DNA of 64,000 bases from Ricinus communis (lineage: Eukaryota > Streptophyta > Magnoliopsida > Malpighiales > Euphorbiaceae), in contig NC_063256.1 of NCBI RefSeq assembly GCF_019578655.1, positions 6,944,001 to 7,008,000 of the forward strand, written 5' to 3'. Made by a program: the position numbers and the translations under genes. This document shows positions 52,113 through 64,000 of the stretch, in pieces (position 1 is the stretch's first letter; each line of letters begins with the position of its first letter). Under the pieces are notes generated by a model. That model had not been told where the DNA came from. It worked only from the letters and a program-made list of their open reading frames with translations, and did no database searches.

Positions 52113-54616
52113 TTGGATGAACTAGATTCGTCTAAAATTAAAGACATATCAACTTGATTTTAATATTTTAAATAACCGCAGGCTTGATTTAGAACAAGAG
52201 AAATTGTAATGATAGAATAATAAGTCAATTATATCTCCCCTAATTAATATTAAAATTAAAATTAGTCGATTTTTAATTTTTTAACTTTTTTTTTAAAATT
52301 TTGTTCTTTGTCCAAGTCTCTCGACCTCTACGTACATGCATATGAAGAGTTGGACAGTCCATTGCATTACCTTGACAACTTGTCGCAGCTTAATTAATTA
52401 ATTTTAACTTAAGCTATGAGACTCTTAAATAATAATAAAACTTAAAATTTTTTGTTTAAGGTTCATGTAAAAAGATTAGAAAACTGATCCAATAAATTTA
52501 ATTATGATGAATATAACTTGTTTTTTTTTTTTTATAAAAAAAATACATTTAAAATTACTATAAGATTTAATTATAAAAATATTAATTGAAATAAAAAGTG
52601 AATTAAAGGATTATGAATTTGATGGAGGTGGCGACCGCAATAGCAGCACATACCAAATCCTTATCAGCTTCGGAAGATGTTTTATTTTAGTTTAGAAGAG
52701 TAAAATAGAATTAATTTTGGAGGGATATGGTGGCGAAGGAGACAACGTTATTTGTTTTTAATAATTTAATATCGGATTAAGGCGCAGTACACGAGTCTGA
52801 CCCGCAAAATGGGTGAGGTTTTCAAGCATAAGGTATTGGTGAGGGCGATTTTTGTGCCCAACCCAAACCCTTTGAAAGTCCAGATACCAGTTATACTATT
52901 TTTAATCACACAAAGTTGAATAGTCTCTTTTCTTTTCGAAGGAGGAAAGTTATAAGTAAATTAAGACTGCATTTAATAAAAATAATGCAGCAGTGTGGAA
53001 TAACAAGTCAATAAGGTATGTTTCTATTCTAACATGGAAATTTTTAAGAAGAAAAGTAAATAAGAGGACGACGTCAACCCGGCATTCTAATGTGGAACAT
53101 ATTAACTCACAGCATTACATGCTGTTTTATATCATATATTTCAGCATTTTAATGCGTTAATTTTGGAAGTAAATTCATGTTCAATGTATTTCAAATTCAA
53201 AAATTATAATTAACTCATCCATTCACACTCCACTTGGTTTTCTTAATTAAGGATATTTATACAATGTCAATCTGCTCCATGAATTACTTAACTTTAGTCA
53301 ATCAACTCCAATCTTAAACATAATGTTCATGGCTTCCTTAAGTTTTTATTTTGTTCTATATTATATTTATGGTACCTGCATTTTCATTCTATGAAGAATT
53401 AAACCTAATTTGTACGTAACAATTTTAAGGAACTAATTGAATAAGAATCTTAATATTGAAATTAGTTGGTCATCTTTTGCAAATTTAGGAAACATATCTT
53501 TATGAACCTTAATGTGGTTTGCTTTTAATATTGTTCCCTTTTATACCTTATTTTAATTTTCAAAATTTCCCTTGCTTCCTTCATTTCCTAAAAAAAATAA
53601 AAAAATTGAACAATGACACTGATCAATTTGTTAATATGTTAAATTTTGATTAGTTGAATTCCTTAATTAATAGGAAATCACTAGACATAAATGTTTTTTT
53701 TTTTTTTAAAAAAACATTATTTTTTCTTTAAAATCTCTCTGTTTATTTAATTTAATTTAATTTTATTCTCATCCATTTTTATCTTCATGATTTTATTTCC
53801 TTTGTCATGTCTAATAAAAAGTTGGATAAAAGAACTGTACTGAGAAAAACAGCGATTGAAAAAGAAAATCAAGTAACCTTTGATAAGTAAAAAACAAAAA
53901 AACAAAAAGGTTACCAAAACCAGACCATTTGCCAACTTAGATTTAGTTGTAATTAAGGAATTAAGTCAGAAAGAGTAACAAAAAAAAAAAGGAAGGTAAA
54001 TTACTTATATATGTGAGACCAACAGGTGGGGCTACAGATACACTACCACTTATCTCCCTCAGGTAACATGAATATTTTCTTTCAGTATTATTATTATTAT
54101 TATTTTAATAAGTAATTATCATTTTTTTGTATTAATTAATATATATTTCTAATTTATATATGGATTATTTCTTTAAAATGAAGGAGGTATTTTTAAGCTA
54201 CTCACTCGATATTCATCAATAAGTCAGAATTCAGATTACAAAAAGAAACTTACAAATTAAGGAAAATCCGGATGACATCTCACTGTCAAATATAATAATA
54301 AAAGAAGTAATAAAGAATTTAATTTCAATATTTTATATTTACGTACTCATTTTACTGTAGATTATATAATATTAATAGAATTTAAAAAAAAAAAAGGAAA
54401 AATACAAGAAACGGAAAGCGAAAATAAGGAAAAAAAAAAGAAAGGAAAGAGAAAAAGACAGCTCTGCCTTCAAACAAATAAAAAAAGAAAAAAGAAAAAA
54501 GAAAATGATCCCATGCACCTATTAGCGGGAATCTCTTGGGAAGTCGATTCTGTCTGCTTCCTTCCCTCTTTCTGCTCTTCACTTTTGAGTACCCCTCTTT
54601 CTCTCTCCAGACTCTC

Positions 54617-54624
54617 TATATATA
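54617..54624 (+). promoter_or_regulatory. TATA box of the CPS gene
   Basis: TATATATA 77 bases before the CPS start codon, followed by a pyrimidine-rich leader (CCATTCCCTCCTCATTTCC). Spacing suits a transcription start near 54650 and a short 5' UTR. Confidence 0.6.
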
Positions 54625-54700
54625 CACATATACAATACCATTCCCTCCTCATTTCCTTTCACAACACACCAATTTTCTCCCTTCCTTCATAATCCTAAGC

Positions 54701-57700
54701 ATGTCTTCTCAATCCCTTCACTTCCTCTCTACCGCCTCTTCTTTCTCCACTCCCAATTCTCGTCCTCTACTCTCCTCTGGTAAGTTCTTCTTCTTTTCTC
54801 TCCATTCCCTTTTAATTCTTTTTCACCATCTTTCCATTGATTCTTCGACTTTCCTTTACTTTTCCCCCGTTTAATTCAAGATCACTATGTATATCATCTT
54901 TTTTCTTCTCTGTATGCTGATCAGATTTTCTTGCCAATTTCATACACCTGATTACCAGTTTAATCATTTTCTCTTTCCTTTTCTTTTGTTTTCTTTCTTT
55001 GTTTGTGTTTTCTTTTTTCTCTGTAATTTGTTCGTCCTGTTTTCTGCTTCCCTAGTTGATTCATATTCAGCATTATAGTGTCAGAAAACAACATTTCCAA
55101 TCTCTCCAAAACACTCTTACTACTGTAATCGGTTGTATTTACTCTAGTACAAATACTAATGTCATATACATATATAATTTCACTTTCAAGAAAGCTAATA
55201 TACATTCAAGAAAAAAAACGTATATTTGATAATTACTACGAATGACTATAATGTCAATTACCGTTTTAGAATTTTATCGATGAACATATTAGCCAGTAAA
55301 TCGGTAAATTTTTTTTTTTACTGTTAGTCATTAGTAAATTTATCATTTCTTTTTGTTTGGTTTTATTGGTAGGTGGTGGGCTTTTCGGGGTTAAAGACAC
55401 AAGAATTACCTTTGATGTTCGTCCAAGATGCAGTGCACTATCCAATCCACCCACTCAGGGTAAATACAGATATTTATCTCCAATACGTACAATCCACTTT
55501 TTTTTATATACTTATAGCAAATAAAGATTCTACTTAATTAGTAAAAAGAAAATAAATATTTGATGATTCATGCAGAATACCCAGATGTCTTTCAAAGAAA
55601 TGGTGTGGCAGTGATAAAGCGCCGTGAGGTTGTGGAAGATGCCATAGAAGAGCAAGTTACTAAGGTAATTTCAAAGTGGCACTTTTCGTTCACTTTTTCT
55701 TTTTTATGGTCCGCATTTAATTAATATCCATGTAGACTACTATTGACTAGTAAATTATATGAAATGATTGCCAAATAAATGGTTTATGGTTGGATTAATA
55801 ACTAACTAAATTTCTTGTTAAAAAAAAAAAAATTCGTCCTCAGATTTCCGTATCGAATGAGATCCTTAAACGTGTCCAAAACGTTAAATCGATGTTGGAT
55901 TCGATGGAAGATGGAGAGATAAGCATATCAGCTTATGATACAGCATGGGTTGCTCTTGTTGAAGATATTAATGGAAGTGGTGCTCCTCAATTCCCGTCCA
56001 GTTTGCAATGGATTGCTAATAATCAACTATCTGATGGTTCGTGGGGCGATGGTGATATCTTTACTGCGCATGACAGGATTCTCAATACATTAGCTTGTGT
56101 TGTTGCCTTGAAATCATGGAACATACATCCTGATAAGTGTGAAAGAGGTACTAATTATTACAGTGCTAATTATAAGAAAGATAGCTATAATTGATGAGTC
56201 TAATTAGCCTGCTCTTTTTCATTAATTAATCTAGGGGGGAGACATAACTTTCTATGCTAACTTATTATATATGTTTGCAATCATATCATCATCAGGAATG
56301 AAGTATTTTAAAGAAAACTTATGCAAGCTTGAAGATGAGAATGCTGAGCACATGCCCATTGGTTTTGAAGTTGCTTTCCCTTCACTTCTTGAGTTAGCAA
56401 AAAATTTAGACATTGAAGTTCCCGAGGATTCTCCAGTCTTGAAAGAGATCTATGCCAGCAGAAATATAAAGCTAACAAAGTAAAGATTTTCACAACTCAA
56501 AATTGAAGCTATAGTAATTATTTTGGCTGGTGCTTTTTCTTCTATTTTAAAGCATATAAGTTGAACTAAAAGTGAACTCTTATCTTCTATAAATTGTGAA
56601 AGTATGTGATGTAATTATTGTGTATGCTGGATAGGATACCAAAAGACATAATGCACAAAGTGCCCACCACACTACTCCATAGCTTGGAAGGAATGCCAGG
56701 TCTGGAGTGGGAAAAGCTTCTGAAATTGCAGTGCCCAGATGGGTCATTCTTGTTCTCTCCATCCTCCACTGCTTTTGCACTCATGCAAACTAAAAATGAA
56801 AATTGCTTAGCATATCTAAACAAGATCGTTCAAAGATTTAATGGAGGAGGTAACGTTTCCCTTTAAGTAGAAAGAAAAACCTACCTTTTCATTCTTTATA
56901 TTCCTTCCGATATCTAAACATGCATTGTTTGGTTATGTTTGTTTCAGTACCAAACGTCTACCCTGTTGACTTATTCGAACATATCTGGGCTGTTGATCGC
57001 GTTCAACGCCTTGGAATATCGAGATATTTCAGAAAGGAGCTTAAAGAATGTATTGACTATGTTGCCAGGTATAGTTAAAAATCGCAAATGTCATTGGTAT
57101 CAGAAAAATTTAATAACAAATCGTTAAGGAACATAATTATAAAAAAAAACGGGAAGATATTTACAACTTTCATTTTTCTAAGAAAAGGGTATTTGAAAAT
57201 TTCTATAGATACTGGGAAGAAGATGGTATTTGCTGGGCAAGAAATTCTGCAGTTCATGATATTGATGACACAGCCATGGGATTCAGGTTGCTTAGACTAT
57301 ATGGCCACGAAGTTTCTTCTGGTAATTAATTATCCACACAGGAAACAACTATATGTGTAACTTCTCTGTAACTCTCTTCGTAATCCTTACAGTATGTTCT
57401 TACTACTTGGCAGATGTGTTCAAGCATTTTAAGAAAGGCGATACTTTCTTCTGCTTCGCCGGACAGTCAACGCAGGCTGTTACCGGAATGTACAACCTGT
57501 ATAGAGCTTCTCAGGTATTGTTTCCTGGAGAAAAAGTCCTCGAGGAAGCCAAGGAATACTCGTCCAGTTTCCTAAAAGAAAAGCAAGAGGCTAACGAAGT
57601 ACTTGACAAATGGATTATAACGAAAGACTTGCCGGGAGAGGTATAATATTCATGCATCTAATTTGATCTTCGATAATTATATTAATGGTAAGGTTGCACG

Positions 57701-58725
57701 TTTATTGTATAAATGACTTAATAGTGATATATAAATATTAACTGAACAGGTTAAGTATGCATTGGATATTCCATGGTACGCGAGCTTGCCTCGGGTGGAG
57801 TCGAGATTCTACTTGGAACAGTACGGTGGTGAGGATGATGTCTGGATCGGCAAGACTCTTTATAGGTATTAAAAAGAGTAAATGACTGATAAAATAATAT
57901 CAAATGGGTAAAACAAATTGATATTTAAGAAGGGTTTCGAACAAATTAGTTACAATTTTCAATGGAAATATCCAAGAGGGTGCATTCATTTTTAAATGGG
58001 CCTGCTAGTTGGATTTTATGGTGTCATATATACGTGTATAAAACAAGAATGAAAATAAAAGTAGTAGAAAAAAGCTTAACCTCTTTCTAATTAATGCAGG
58101 ATGCCGTATGTGAACAACAATGAGTATTTGGACCTTGCAAAGCTTGACTACAACAATTGCCAAGCGTTACATCGCAAGGAGTGGGACAACTTTCAAAAGT
58201 AACTATAATTAATGGACATATTATCCTAATTAAATAAGTCAAATCCTTTTATTTGAATATATTTATATATATGTATAGGTATTAATAAGCTATGTTATGT
58301 CACATGACCACAGGTGGTACGAAGAATGTGAATTGGGAAACTTTGGGGTAAGCAGAAGAGAACTGCTGTTAGCATATTTTGTAGCGGCGGCCAGCATTTT
58401 TGAGCCAGAAAGGTCAAAAGAGAGACTTGCATGGGCTAAGACCACAACCTTGCTCCATACAATCGAGTCTTATTTTGATGCCAGCAACAGTACCTATGAG
58501 CAAAGGACGGCTTTTGTCCACGAATTCAAAAACGGTGTCGCATCCATACCCCACTTAAATGCAAGGTATACATGATAATAATAGACAGACTATTCTCAGA
58601 AAAATAATAATCAGAGTCAATTGAAGTGAACAGACATTTAATAATAATCAATACATAAAATTTTTACAATAAAGAGAGAAGTAGTCGGCATTGATTTGTC
58701 CTACGTAACTCGATTAAAAAAAGCG

Positions 58726-58756
<31 letters not shown>

Positions 58757-59989
58757 CCAGAAATGAAAAAAAAAAGCATAATTAAGAGATTCTGGATTAC
58801 AAAGAAAATTAAAGCTAATATTAATGTGTAAAAGGAGAAGTCATTATTCTTAGTAAACATCGAAGAAAAGGCAAAAAAAGAAAAAAGAAAACAAATACTA
58901 ATATATTTTAGTAGTACCTGAGGAATAATTCACTTCGTTCTGCAGGAAGTTGGAAGTAAAGACAAATGAGGAACTTGTCAGGATAGCGATTGGAATCCTA
59001 AACGATGTCTCTTTGGATACACTACTGGCTCATGGGAAAGACATTAGCCACGATTTACGTCATGCTGTAAGTTTCTCTCCTAATATTTCCTTTTCCTGTT
59101 CCTTATCCAATTCCCTAGTCATCTTTCATTTTCTCACCTTAATTAATATATACAATTTTCTCTTTTCTTTTTCAAAATCAAATATAGTGGGAAAAGTGGC
59201 TGTTGAAGTGGGCAGAAGGAGGAGAAATACACCAAGGAACAGGGGAATTGCTAGTGAAAACAATAACTCTCACCGCTGGAGGTTCCACACCTGATCATCA
59301 TAAATATGCACAGCTCTTTCAACTGACAGATAAATTATGCTATCAGCTGGCTCATTACAGAAAAAACAAGGTTTGTTTGTGCAGCCAATTAACTGATGCT
59401 GTTTTATTCTTCAATTGTCAAGAATCATAAATATCTAATATTATATATTCCGGTAATAGAATCCTCAGGAAATCTAAGGTCTTGTCAAGATGATTGTAGG
59501 GTTCCTAATCTTATAGGACATAAAATGTATTTTCTTCACTATTCGTAGTGTGGTTTATTATCCTCTTCAATGGATTCTGACAAAGCTTCCAAAACTTAAT
59601 TGGGATTTTGAAGTGTATAAGGGTGTGGGGTCTGCACCACAACAAATTCTATTTGAAATCAATAGGATTTTATTTATTCTAAATATCATCAGACAAGACA
59701 AATTATCGATCGCTGGGGCACTTATTCCAAGACAAACGATGGAATTAATACTTTTTTTTTTTTTTAATCTTTCCAGGTACAAGGCAATAAGAAAAGCACA
59801 ACCCCAGAAATAGAGTCAGACATGCAACAACTTGTGCAGTTAGCAATCCAAAATTCCTCAGATGAAATAGATTCCGAGATCAAGCAAACATTTTTCATGG
59901 TAGCCAAAAGCTTTTACTACCAAGCCATCTCTGATCCTGGGACTTTGAACTACCATATTGCTAGAGTACTCTTTGAGAGAGTATACTAA
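54701..59989 (+). CDS. CPS: ent-Copalyl diphosphate synthase, plastid (15 exons, 800 aa)
   Basis: CDS join: 54701-54779, 55373-55459, 55576-55664, 55844-56147, 56296-56479, 56635-56849, 56948-57068, 57209-57321, 57414-57640, 57750-57865, 58100-58198, 58314-58565, 58946-59066, 59188-59370, 59777-59989 (2403 nt). All introns are GT-AG and in phase. It is a class II diterpene cyclase that converts geranylgeranyl diphosphate to ent-copalyl diphosphate, the first committed step to gibberellins, in plastids. The Ser-rich N-terminus is a transit peptide. [11 protein letters not shown] and QLSDGSWGD lie near residues 110-145. The catalytic acid motif DIDD is at 377-380. The water-holding pair His263 (TTLLHS) and Asn322 ([14 protein letters not shown]), which directs ent-CPP formation, is present, as is His331, linked to Mg2+ inhibition in gibberellin-type enzymes. 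The class I DDxxD motif is absent, so it is monofunctional. Residue numbers coincide with Arabidopsis CPS. Confidence 0.96.
58726..58756. repeat. (TA)n microsatellite in CPS intron 12
   Basis: About fifteen TA units inside the intron between the exons ending at 58565 and starting at 58946. A convenient intragenic marker for CPS. Confidence 0.9.
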
Positions 59990-62900
59990 TTTGTAAGTTG
60001 ATATTTTTGTACAAGATTTGTCCCATCCTTCTTTTGTGGACAAACTTATCCAATCCTTTCTTGTGCATAATTTTGTCAACTAACTAATAATGTGATGTAA
60101 TACACCTCTCAAATCAGTAAAATGCAAATAAATTCTTTTGTTTTGAATATCTAAGACCCAATTAATTTTCCTGTTAAATTGTATCAAGAATGCCAAAAAA
60201 GAATCCATAAACAAACAGAATTTTCATATTCATTTTTTAAGTTTCTTCTTTTGTGGTTTATTATGATACCAACAAAAAAATTGCTGTCTCATCCTTCAGA
60301 TGATTTTAGAAGTTAAAGTAAAAAATATTTGTATATAAAAAATAAATTTAAAAAAATTCATATCACGTGACAGATACACATTCAAATTAGATCGAAAAAT
60401 TTATCTAATTACTGTTGCCAAAGCCTGACTATATTTTGTAAGTTAGCTTCAAGGGTACAACAGGGGTACTTGTAGCTCTTGAAGTGGACAGTAGTACTTG
60501 TGTGGTTTCTATATATGTTAATGAGGGAGGACACACCTGCTAACAGAGACCTTAGAAGGCTGCTAAAAATGAACTGCGATATCAGAATTGAGCATGTTTA
60601 ATTTACAAAAAAGGTAACACAGGAGCAGATGGCATGGCTAATTCTGGTGCCACTCTCCCCCTTGAAAGTCTCTTGCTTGAGTTCCCTCTTGCTAGTATTA
60701 GCCAGGTTGTTGCTCAAGATGTAATGGGAGTAGTTTATTCCAAGAACGTGCATGGCCTAGTGCCTAAATTGTTCAACCCCATTTTTTCATTTAAGAAAAT
60801 AATTTTAGAAAAGAAAATAAGAAGTCTGACAAATAAAACCATAAACCAGAGATCCTCTTTCTTTCCACGACCACCAGAATTTTCTTCTTACTTTAGAGGT
60901 CAAAAAAGGTTAGAAATTGTGATAAGGAGACAACTCACGTAGTATCATTATAATCCTGCTTTAATACTTTTAATAACCCACAAAAGAAATTCCAAAAGTA
61001 GCAATAACACGAACCATATCATGAAAAATGGTAAGACATGGAAGAAAATTAGGATGAGAAAAATTTGACTTACATATCCTTCAAAGGAAGTTGGAGAGGA
61101 AAATCATTTGCTAAGGCCACTTGGACACATGAGAGGCTCTTGTTATTGCTGTCAAAGTATCCAAATCAGGATGAAGATAGATAAACAGACGTTTTTATAA
61201 ATATGGTTAGTGGATATGCATAGTAGTCCACTTTAAGTTTTGCTTTTGTAAAAGACTATCTTTTTCGAGGATGTTGGCATGCTGATTTCTTCTAATTGCA
61301 TTTTTGACAAACAAAAGATGGCAGACAAAATGTCACACACAACACAAGTAACATGTAATGTAACGTAAAAAACAAGTTGGTGCTCCTTTCAACAAGAAGT
61401 GGAGATTTGCCAAATCCCATATCCATGAGGTATCCTATATAGGTGAGAAACAAGATGAAATCCTAGTTATCTCCACTTTGATTTACTTCTCTTGGAACAA
61501 CCATGCCGAAATTTAAAATATTGATACCAATTAGATTAGATATTAGGATGTAAATCACTCCTTAAACTAATTGATGATACCGTATGACCACCCAAAGAAC
61601 TGTGCCGAATGTTGAAATACAATAATGCATATGTCAAAATCAATCAAAATTCTTACACTGCTCAAGTTTGCTACCAAGTTGCTACTGGACCACCTTTAAT
61701 CATTAACCTGCAGCGGCAGATCCCCAAACACATAATGTTTAGAAGAGTACTACTCGAAAGTTGTATCTAAACCCCCAATGCATCATCATGACTGTGCATG
61801 GTTTGAAATTTTGGGTCTTTCTTTTTATCCTTCAAATCATGAAAAGTGTAAAGCAATGGAGAATATAATAGATATTGGAGGTGGAATCATGGCCTTCACG
61901 AGCTCAGGCCATTTAAAAATAATAATAATAATAAAATTAAAAAAAAAGAATTGACACGCATGTCCTGATAATACGGCGGAGAAGGTATGCATGTCCTGTG
62001 GTTTGCCTGAATCGTAATGCAATCAGAAAAAGAAGATTATAAAAACAGTGAGGACATGAAGTATCGATGCAAAAGTAAAATGGCGTTGTATGTTTGGAGG
62101 GAAACCCATTTTGGTAATGACTTTTTCAGTCCCATCACTCTTTTCCTTTTCATTCTAAGCGAGACATTCTATCTGGGCTAAGACATGGGCACGTGACCTC
62201 CTCCTCTCTTTAGTTGCGTTGTTTTCTTGCTGTATAAGCGGCCTACATGCAGTCGGCATTGGGACCTCTCGCTTGGGAACTCCTCCTTGTTGTATACGGC
62301 TGTCCACCCTCAGTTCACCCTCCAATTTCTTGTTTACAACCCAATTGACTTGCCTTCTATAGCATCCCATGCTAATGGCCCTTCCATCAGATAATCAGAC
62401 CCCATTATTATTATGTGGAGACCCACGTCCATGAGCTAATTATAATTTCCCTCGCACAGCTTTACCCCTGTGAATCAGAATCCCGATACAAGTTATTAGT
62501 TTCCATTTTAAGTGGGCCTCTTAGTTCTGCTTTCAACTAACTAGTAGGAGAGCAGTCTTCCAAGCCTGTTTATACGAACAGAATGATGCAAGAATGGAAT
62601 AAAACAATACTACAACTCAGCACGGATACCAAATTTCAACCAATCTTAAAATGGAAGAAACTAAACCAACCCAGATCGATTTTCAGTGCCGTTCAAGTCG
62701 GTTAAATTATCTTAATACATTTTCTTTTGAAAATTAGTATATTATCATGTGCATATTATTTTGATATACTGAAATAAACTAATAACAAAATAAATTCTAT
62801 AGTTCGATCGTGAATCAAAACACTATATTTCAGTCTCAGTAGGGTACTGATTCAATTACCATTAAAGAATGAGTTCTATATTATAGTAGTAAAATAATTT

Positions 62901-63197
62901 TAGTACTTTGGTACTAAAATTTTTCGATTATTTCACTTCTAGTCCTTTTTGAGATGGTTGAAATTCATAAAATCACAAAAAACAAAAGCAGTGGGTTCCA
63001 AGATTCTCTGCACTTCTTTTCATGTTACTATGCTGGCTGACTCTGTTCAGGAGTTCAAACCCAGTTGGAAGAAAGAAATCATTATGATTTCAGTTATATA
63101 TTCATGTCTCTCATTTGACACAAGTAAACAACTGATGTGAAGTGTTACTGTTCCATCTCAAGAATCACATGAAACATCTTCGCATTCAGTTTGGACT
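59990..63197. other. CPS 3' UTR, spacer, and NAA20 3' UTR side
   Basis: The CPS 3' UTR occupies the first few hundred bases. No gene is supported between about 60200 and 63190. A frame at 60634-60942 starts with text (MANSGATLPLESLLLEFP) that faintly resembles the end of a LINE RNase H domain, but the likeness is weak. A less AT-rich patch at 62155-62370 holds a 71-codon minus-strand frame that I do not recognise. A minus-strand stretch near 61060-61150 also looks somewhat coding-like, without known family. Confidence 0.5.
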
Positions 63198-63441
63198 CTA
63201 ATCATATTCCAACTCATCAGGAGTAACGGGCCGTTTGAGAGGAATAATCGACTTCTTTTCGGTGTCCCTTGATAGGGCTTTCCTCATGTCTGAAAACAGA
63301 TGACAGCAATATCATAATTCAAGCCAAACAAGTTCTAACAGGAAATCAGGGATTTTTTTTTTCCAGATGAAGAAACTCACCTAAGCCATCTTCCTCTCCT
63401 GAGTAATAACGCAGAACTCGTCTATAGATTACATACCCAAG
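63198..63441 (-). CDS. NAA20: NAA20, catalytic subunit of N-terminal acetyltransferase B (3' end; gene continues past 64000)
   Basis: Two terminal exons on the minus strand: 63441-63381 and 63289-63198, joined by a GT-AG intron in phase. They encode LGYVIYRRVLRYYSGEEDGLDMRKALSRD, followed by a lysine/proline-rich end PVTPDELEYD and stop. This is the conserved C-terminus of plant NAA20, which with NAA25 acetylates nascent proteins beginning Met-Asp/Glu/Asn/Gln at the ribosome. The segment LGYVIYRRVLRYY is the last strand of the GNAT fold. The preceding exon should end in ...MYEK; it is not visible in 63442-64000, so the acetyl-CoA-binding part lies beyond the window. The gene is intact as far as seen. 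Confidence 0.93.
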
Positions 63442-64000
63442 CTGAGAAGACAGGCAGAATAAGCATCACATTGTCTCATTATTGAAAAGTAAGGAAGAAA
63501 AGATATCACATGCATACACATCCACAAGATTCCTATTCCCAAAATACACTAATCATTCATGAATTTTTAATTGCCTTCAGCTAGTTATGCTTTATCCATC
63601 ATGTAATTCAGCAACTTCTCACTGAAAAATGCAACAAGAAGCAAGAACTTTACCACTAAGAATTCCTCTGATTTGCCTGGCAAAGAAAACTGGTTCAAAC
63701 AACTAGCTGCACTGAAGAAGCGTTCTTCATGCAACTTTCTTGCAGATTTTTATTATTAATTAAGCATGCGTTTAACACCCAAAAATACAACATAGAGAAG
63801 ATATGAAGAGGATCACAGAAATGCTATCCAAAATCAAGGGCCTTGCTTACTTCACACTAGATCATTTCCAAGAAGGAAGCTTACACAGCTGAAGAGACAT
63901 GCATCAATGGCTATGGACAAGGATATTAAAATGAAGTTTTATGACTTGCAAGTAGTGACATAGCTGCTAATTAAAATTCAGAAATATAATCAAGTAATCA
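63442..64000 (-). other. NAA20 intron (continues beyond the window)
   Basis: The sequence upstream of the penultimate NAA20 exon has an acceptor (TTCTCAG) at its end, and no exon matching the NAA20 acetyltransferase core could be found up to the window edge. It is therefore read as intron at least 559 bases long. Confidence 0.6.

Larger units (their letters stand above)
46867..54600. other. Gene-free AT-rich region
   Basis: No coding exon can be supported. The open frames here (up to 129 codons near 47375-47764) are low in complexity, rich in F/Y/S, and have no splice or family context. A 61-codon frame at 50077-50262 has mixed composition but matches no peptide family I know. The region contains TA tracts, a three-copy minisatellite (50.7-51.1 kb), poly(A) runs and a short poly(A) insertion at 52.1 kb. 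A slightly GC-richer patch lies at 52620-52880. Confidence 0.55.

Noticed and set aside
63655..63680. Micro-exon-like block in the NAA20 intron (acceptor TTGCCAG and donor GTAAAG on the minus strand)
   Set aside because: It is only about 23 bases, not a multiple of three, and has no counterpart in the conserved NAA20 protein.

Overview
The window is plant nuclear DNA. It is AT-rich, its genes have many GT-AG introns, and long intergenic stretches carry TA microsatellites and retrotransposon remnants. The genes are typical of a eudicot. Order Malpighiales (for example Euphorbiaceae) is only my impression and is not proven by anything here.

Five complete protein genes and one partial gene can be modelled exon by exon. 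(1) 16.4-22.0 kb, +: a 19-exon armadillo-repeat/BTB protein of the ARIA/ABAP1 family, 704 aa. (2) 23.4-28.0 kb, +: plastid ribosome recycling factor, 11 exons, 265 aa, with one GC-AG intron. (3) 35.2-39.8 kb, +: a TIME FOR COFFEE (TIC)-like clock regulator, 12 exons, 1162 aa. (4) 41.4-44.3 kb, -: a chalcone-isomerase-fold fatty-acid-binding protein like FAP2, 4 exons, 293 aa. (5) 54.7-60.0 kb, +: ent-copalyl diphosphate synthase (CPS), 15 exons, 800 aa, with all catalytic residues present. (6) 63.2 kb to beyond the right edge, -: the last two exons of NAA20, the catalytic subunit of N-terminal acetyltransferase B. A phytocyanin pseudogene lies at 22.4-22.9 kb between genes 1 and 2.

Region by region: 1-16 kb has no convincing intact gene. 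It holds simple repeats, an LTR-like remnant near 5-6 kb, a decayed minus-strand Ty1/copia element (about 12.4-14.3 kb, with GAG, protease and integrase relics and a primer-binding site) and a second LTR-like stretch near 14.9-15.4 kb. 16-28 kb is the gene-dense part. 28-35 kb is intergenic with MITE-like elements and a less AT-rich island at 32.4-32.9 kb. 35-44 kb holds the convergent TIC and FAP2 genes. 44.4-46.9 kb is a repeat complex: two diverged copies of an AT-rich unit next to a 983-bp foldback element with about 289-bp inverted arms and an 8-bp target duplication. 47-54.6 kb is gene-free with minisatellites. 54.7-64 kb holds CPS and the 3' end of NAA20.

The genes do not form a pathway. 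They are unrelated housekeeping and regulatory genes (ABA or cell-cycle linked protein, plastid translation, clock, plastid lipid binding, gibberellin synthesis, protein N-acetylation). I found no previously undescribed multi-gene system. The most interesting items are the foldback element, the double G-box palindrome upstream of FAP2, E2F-like sites upstream of the ARM-BTB gene, the GC-AG intron in the recycling-factor gene, the phytocyanin pseudogene and a very short poly(A) insertion with target duplication.
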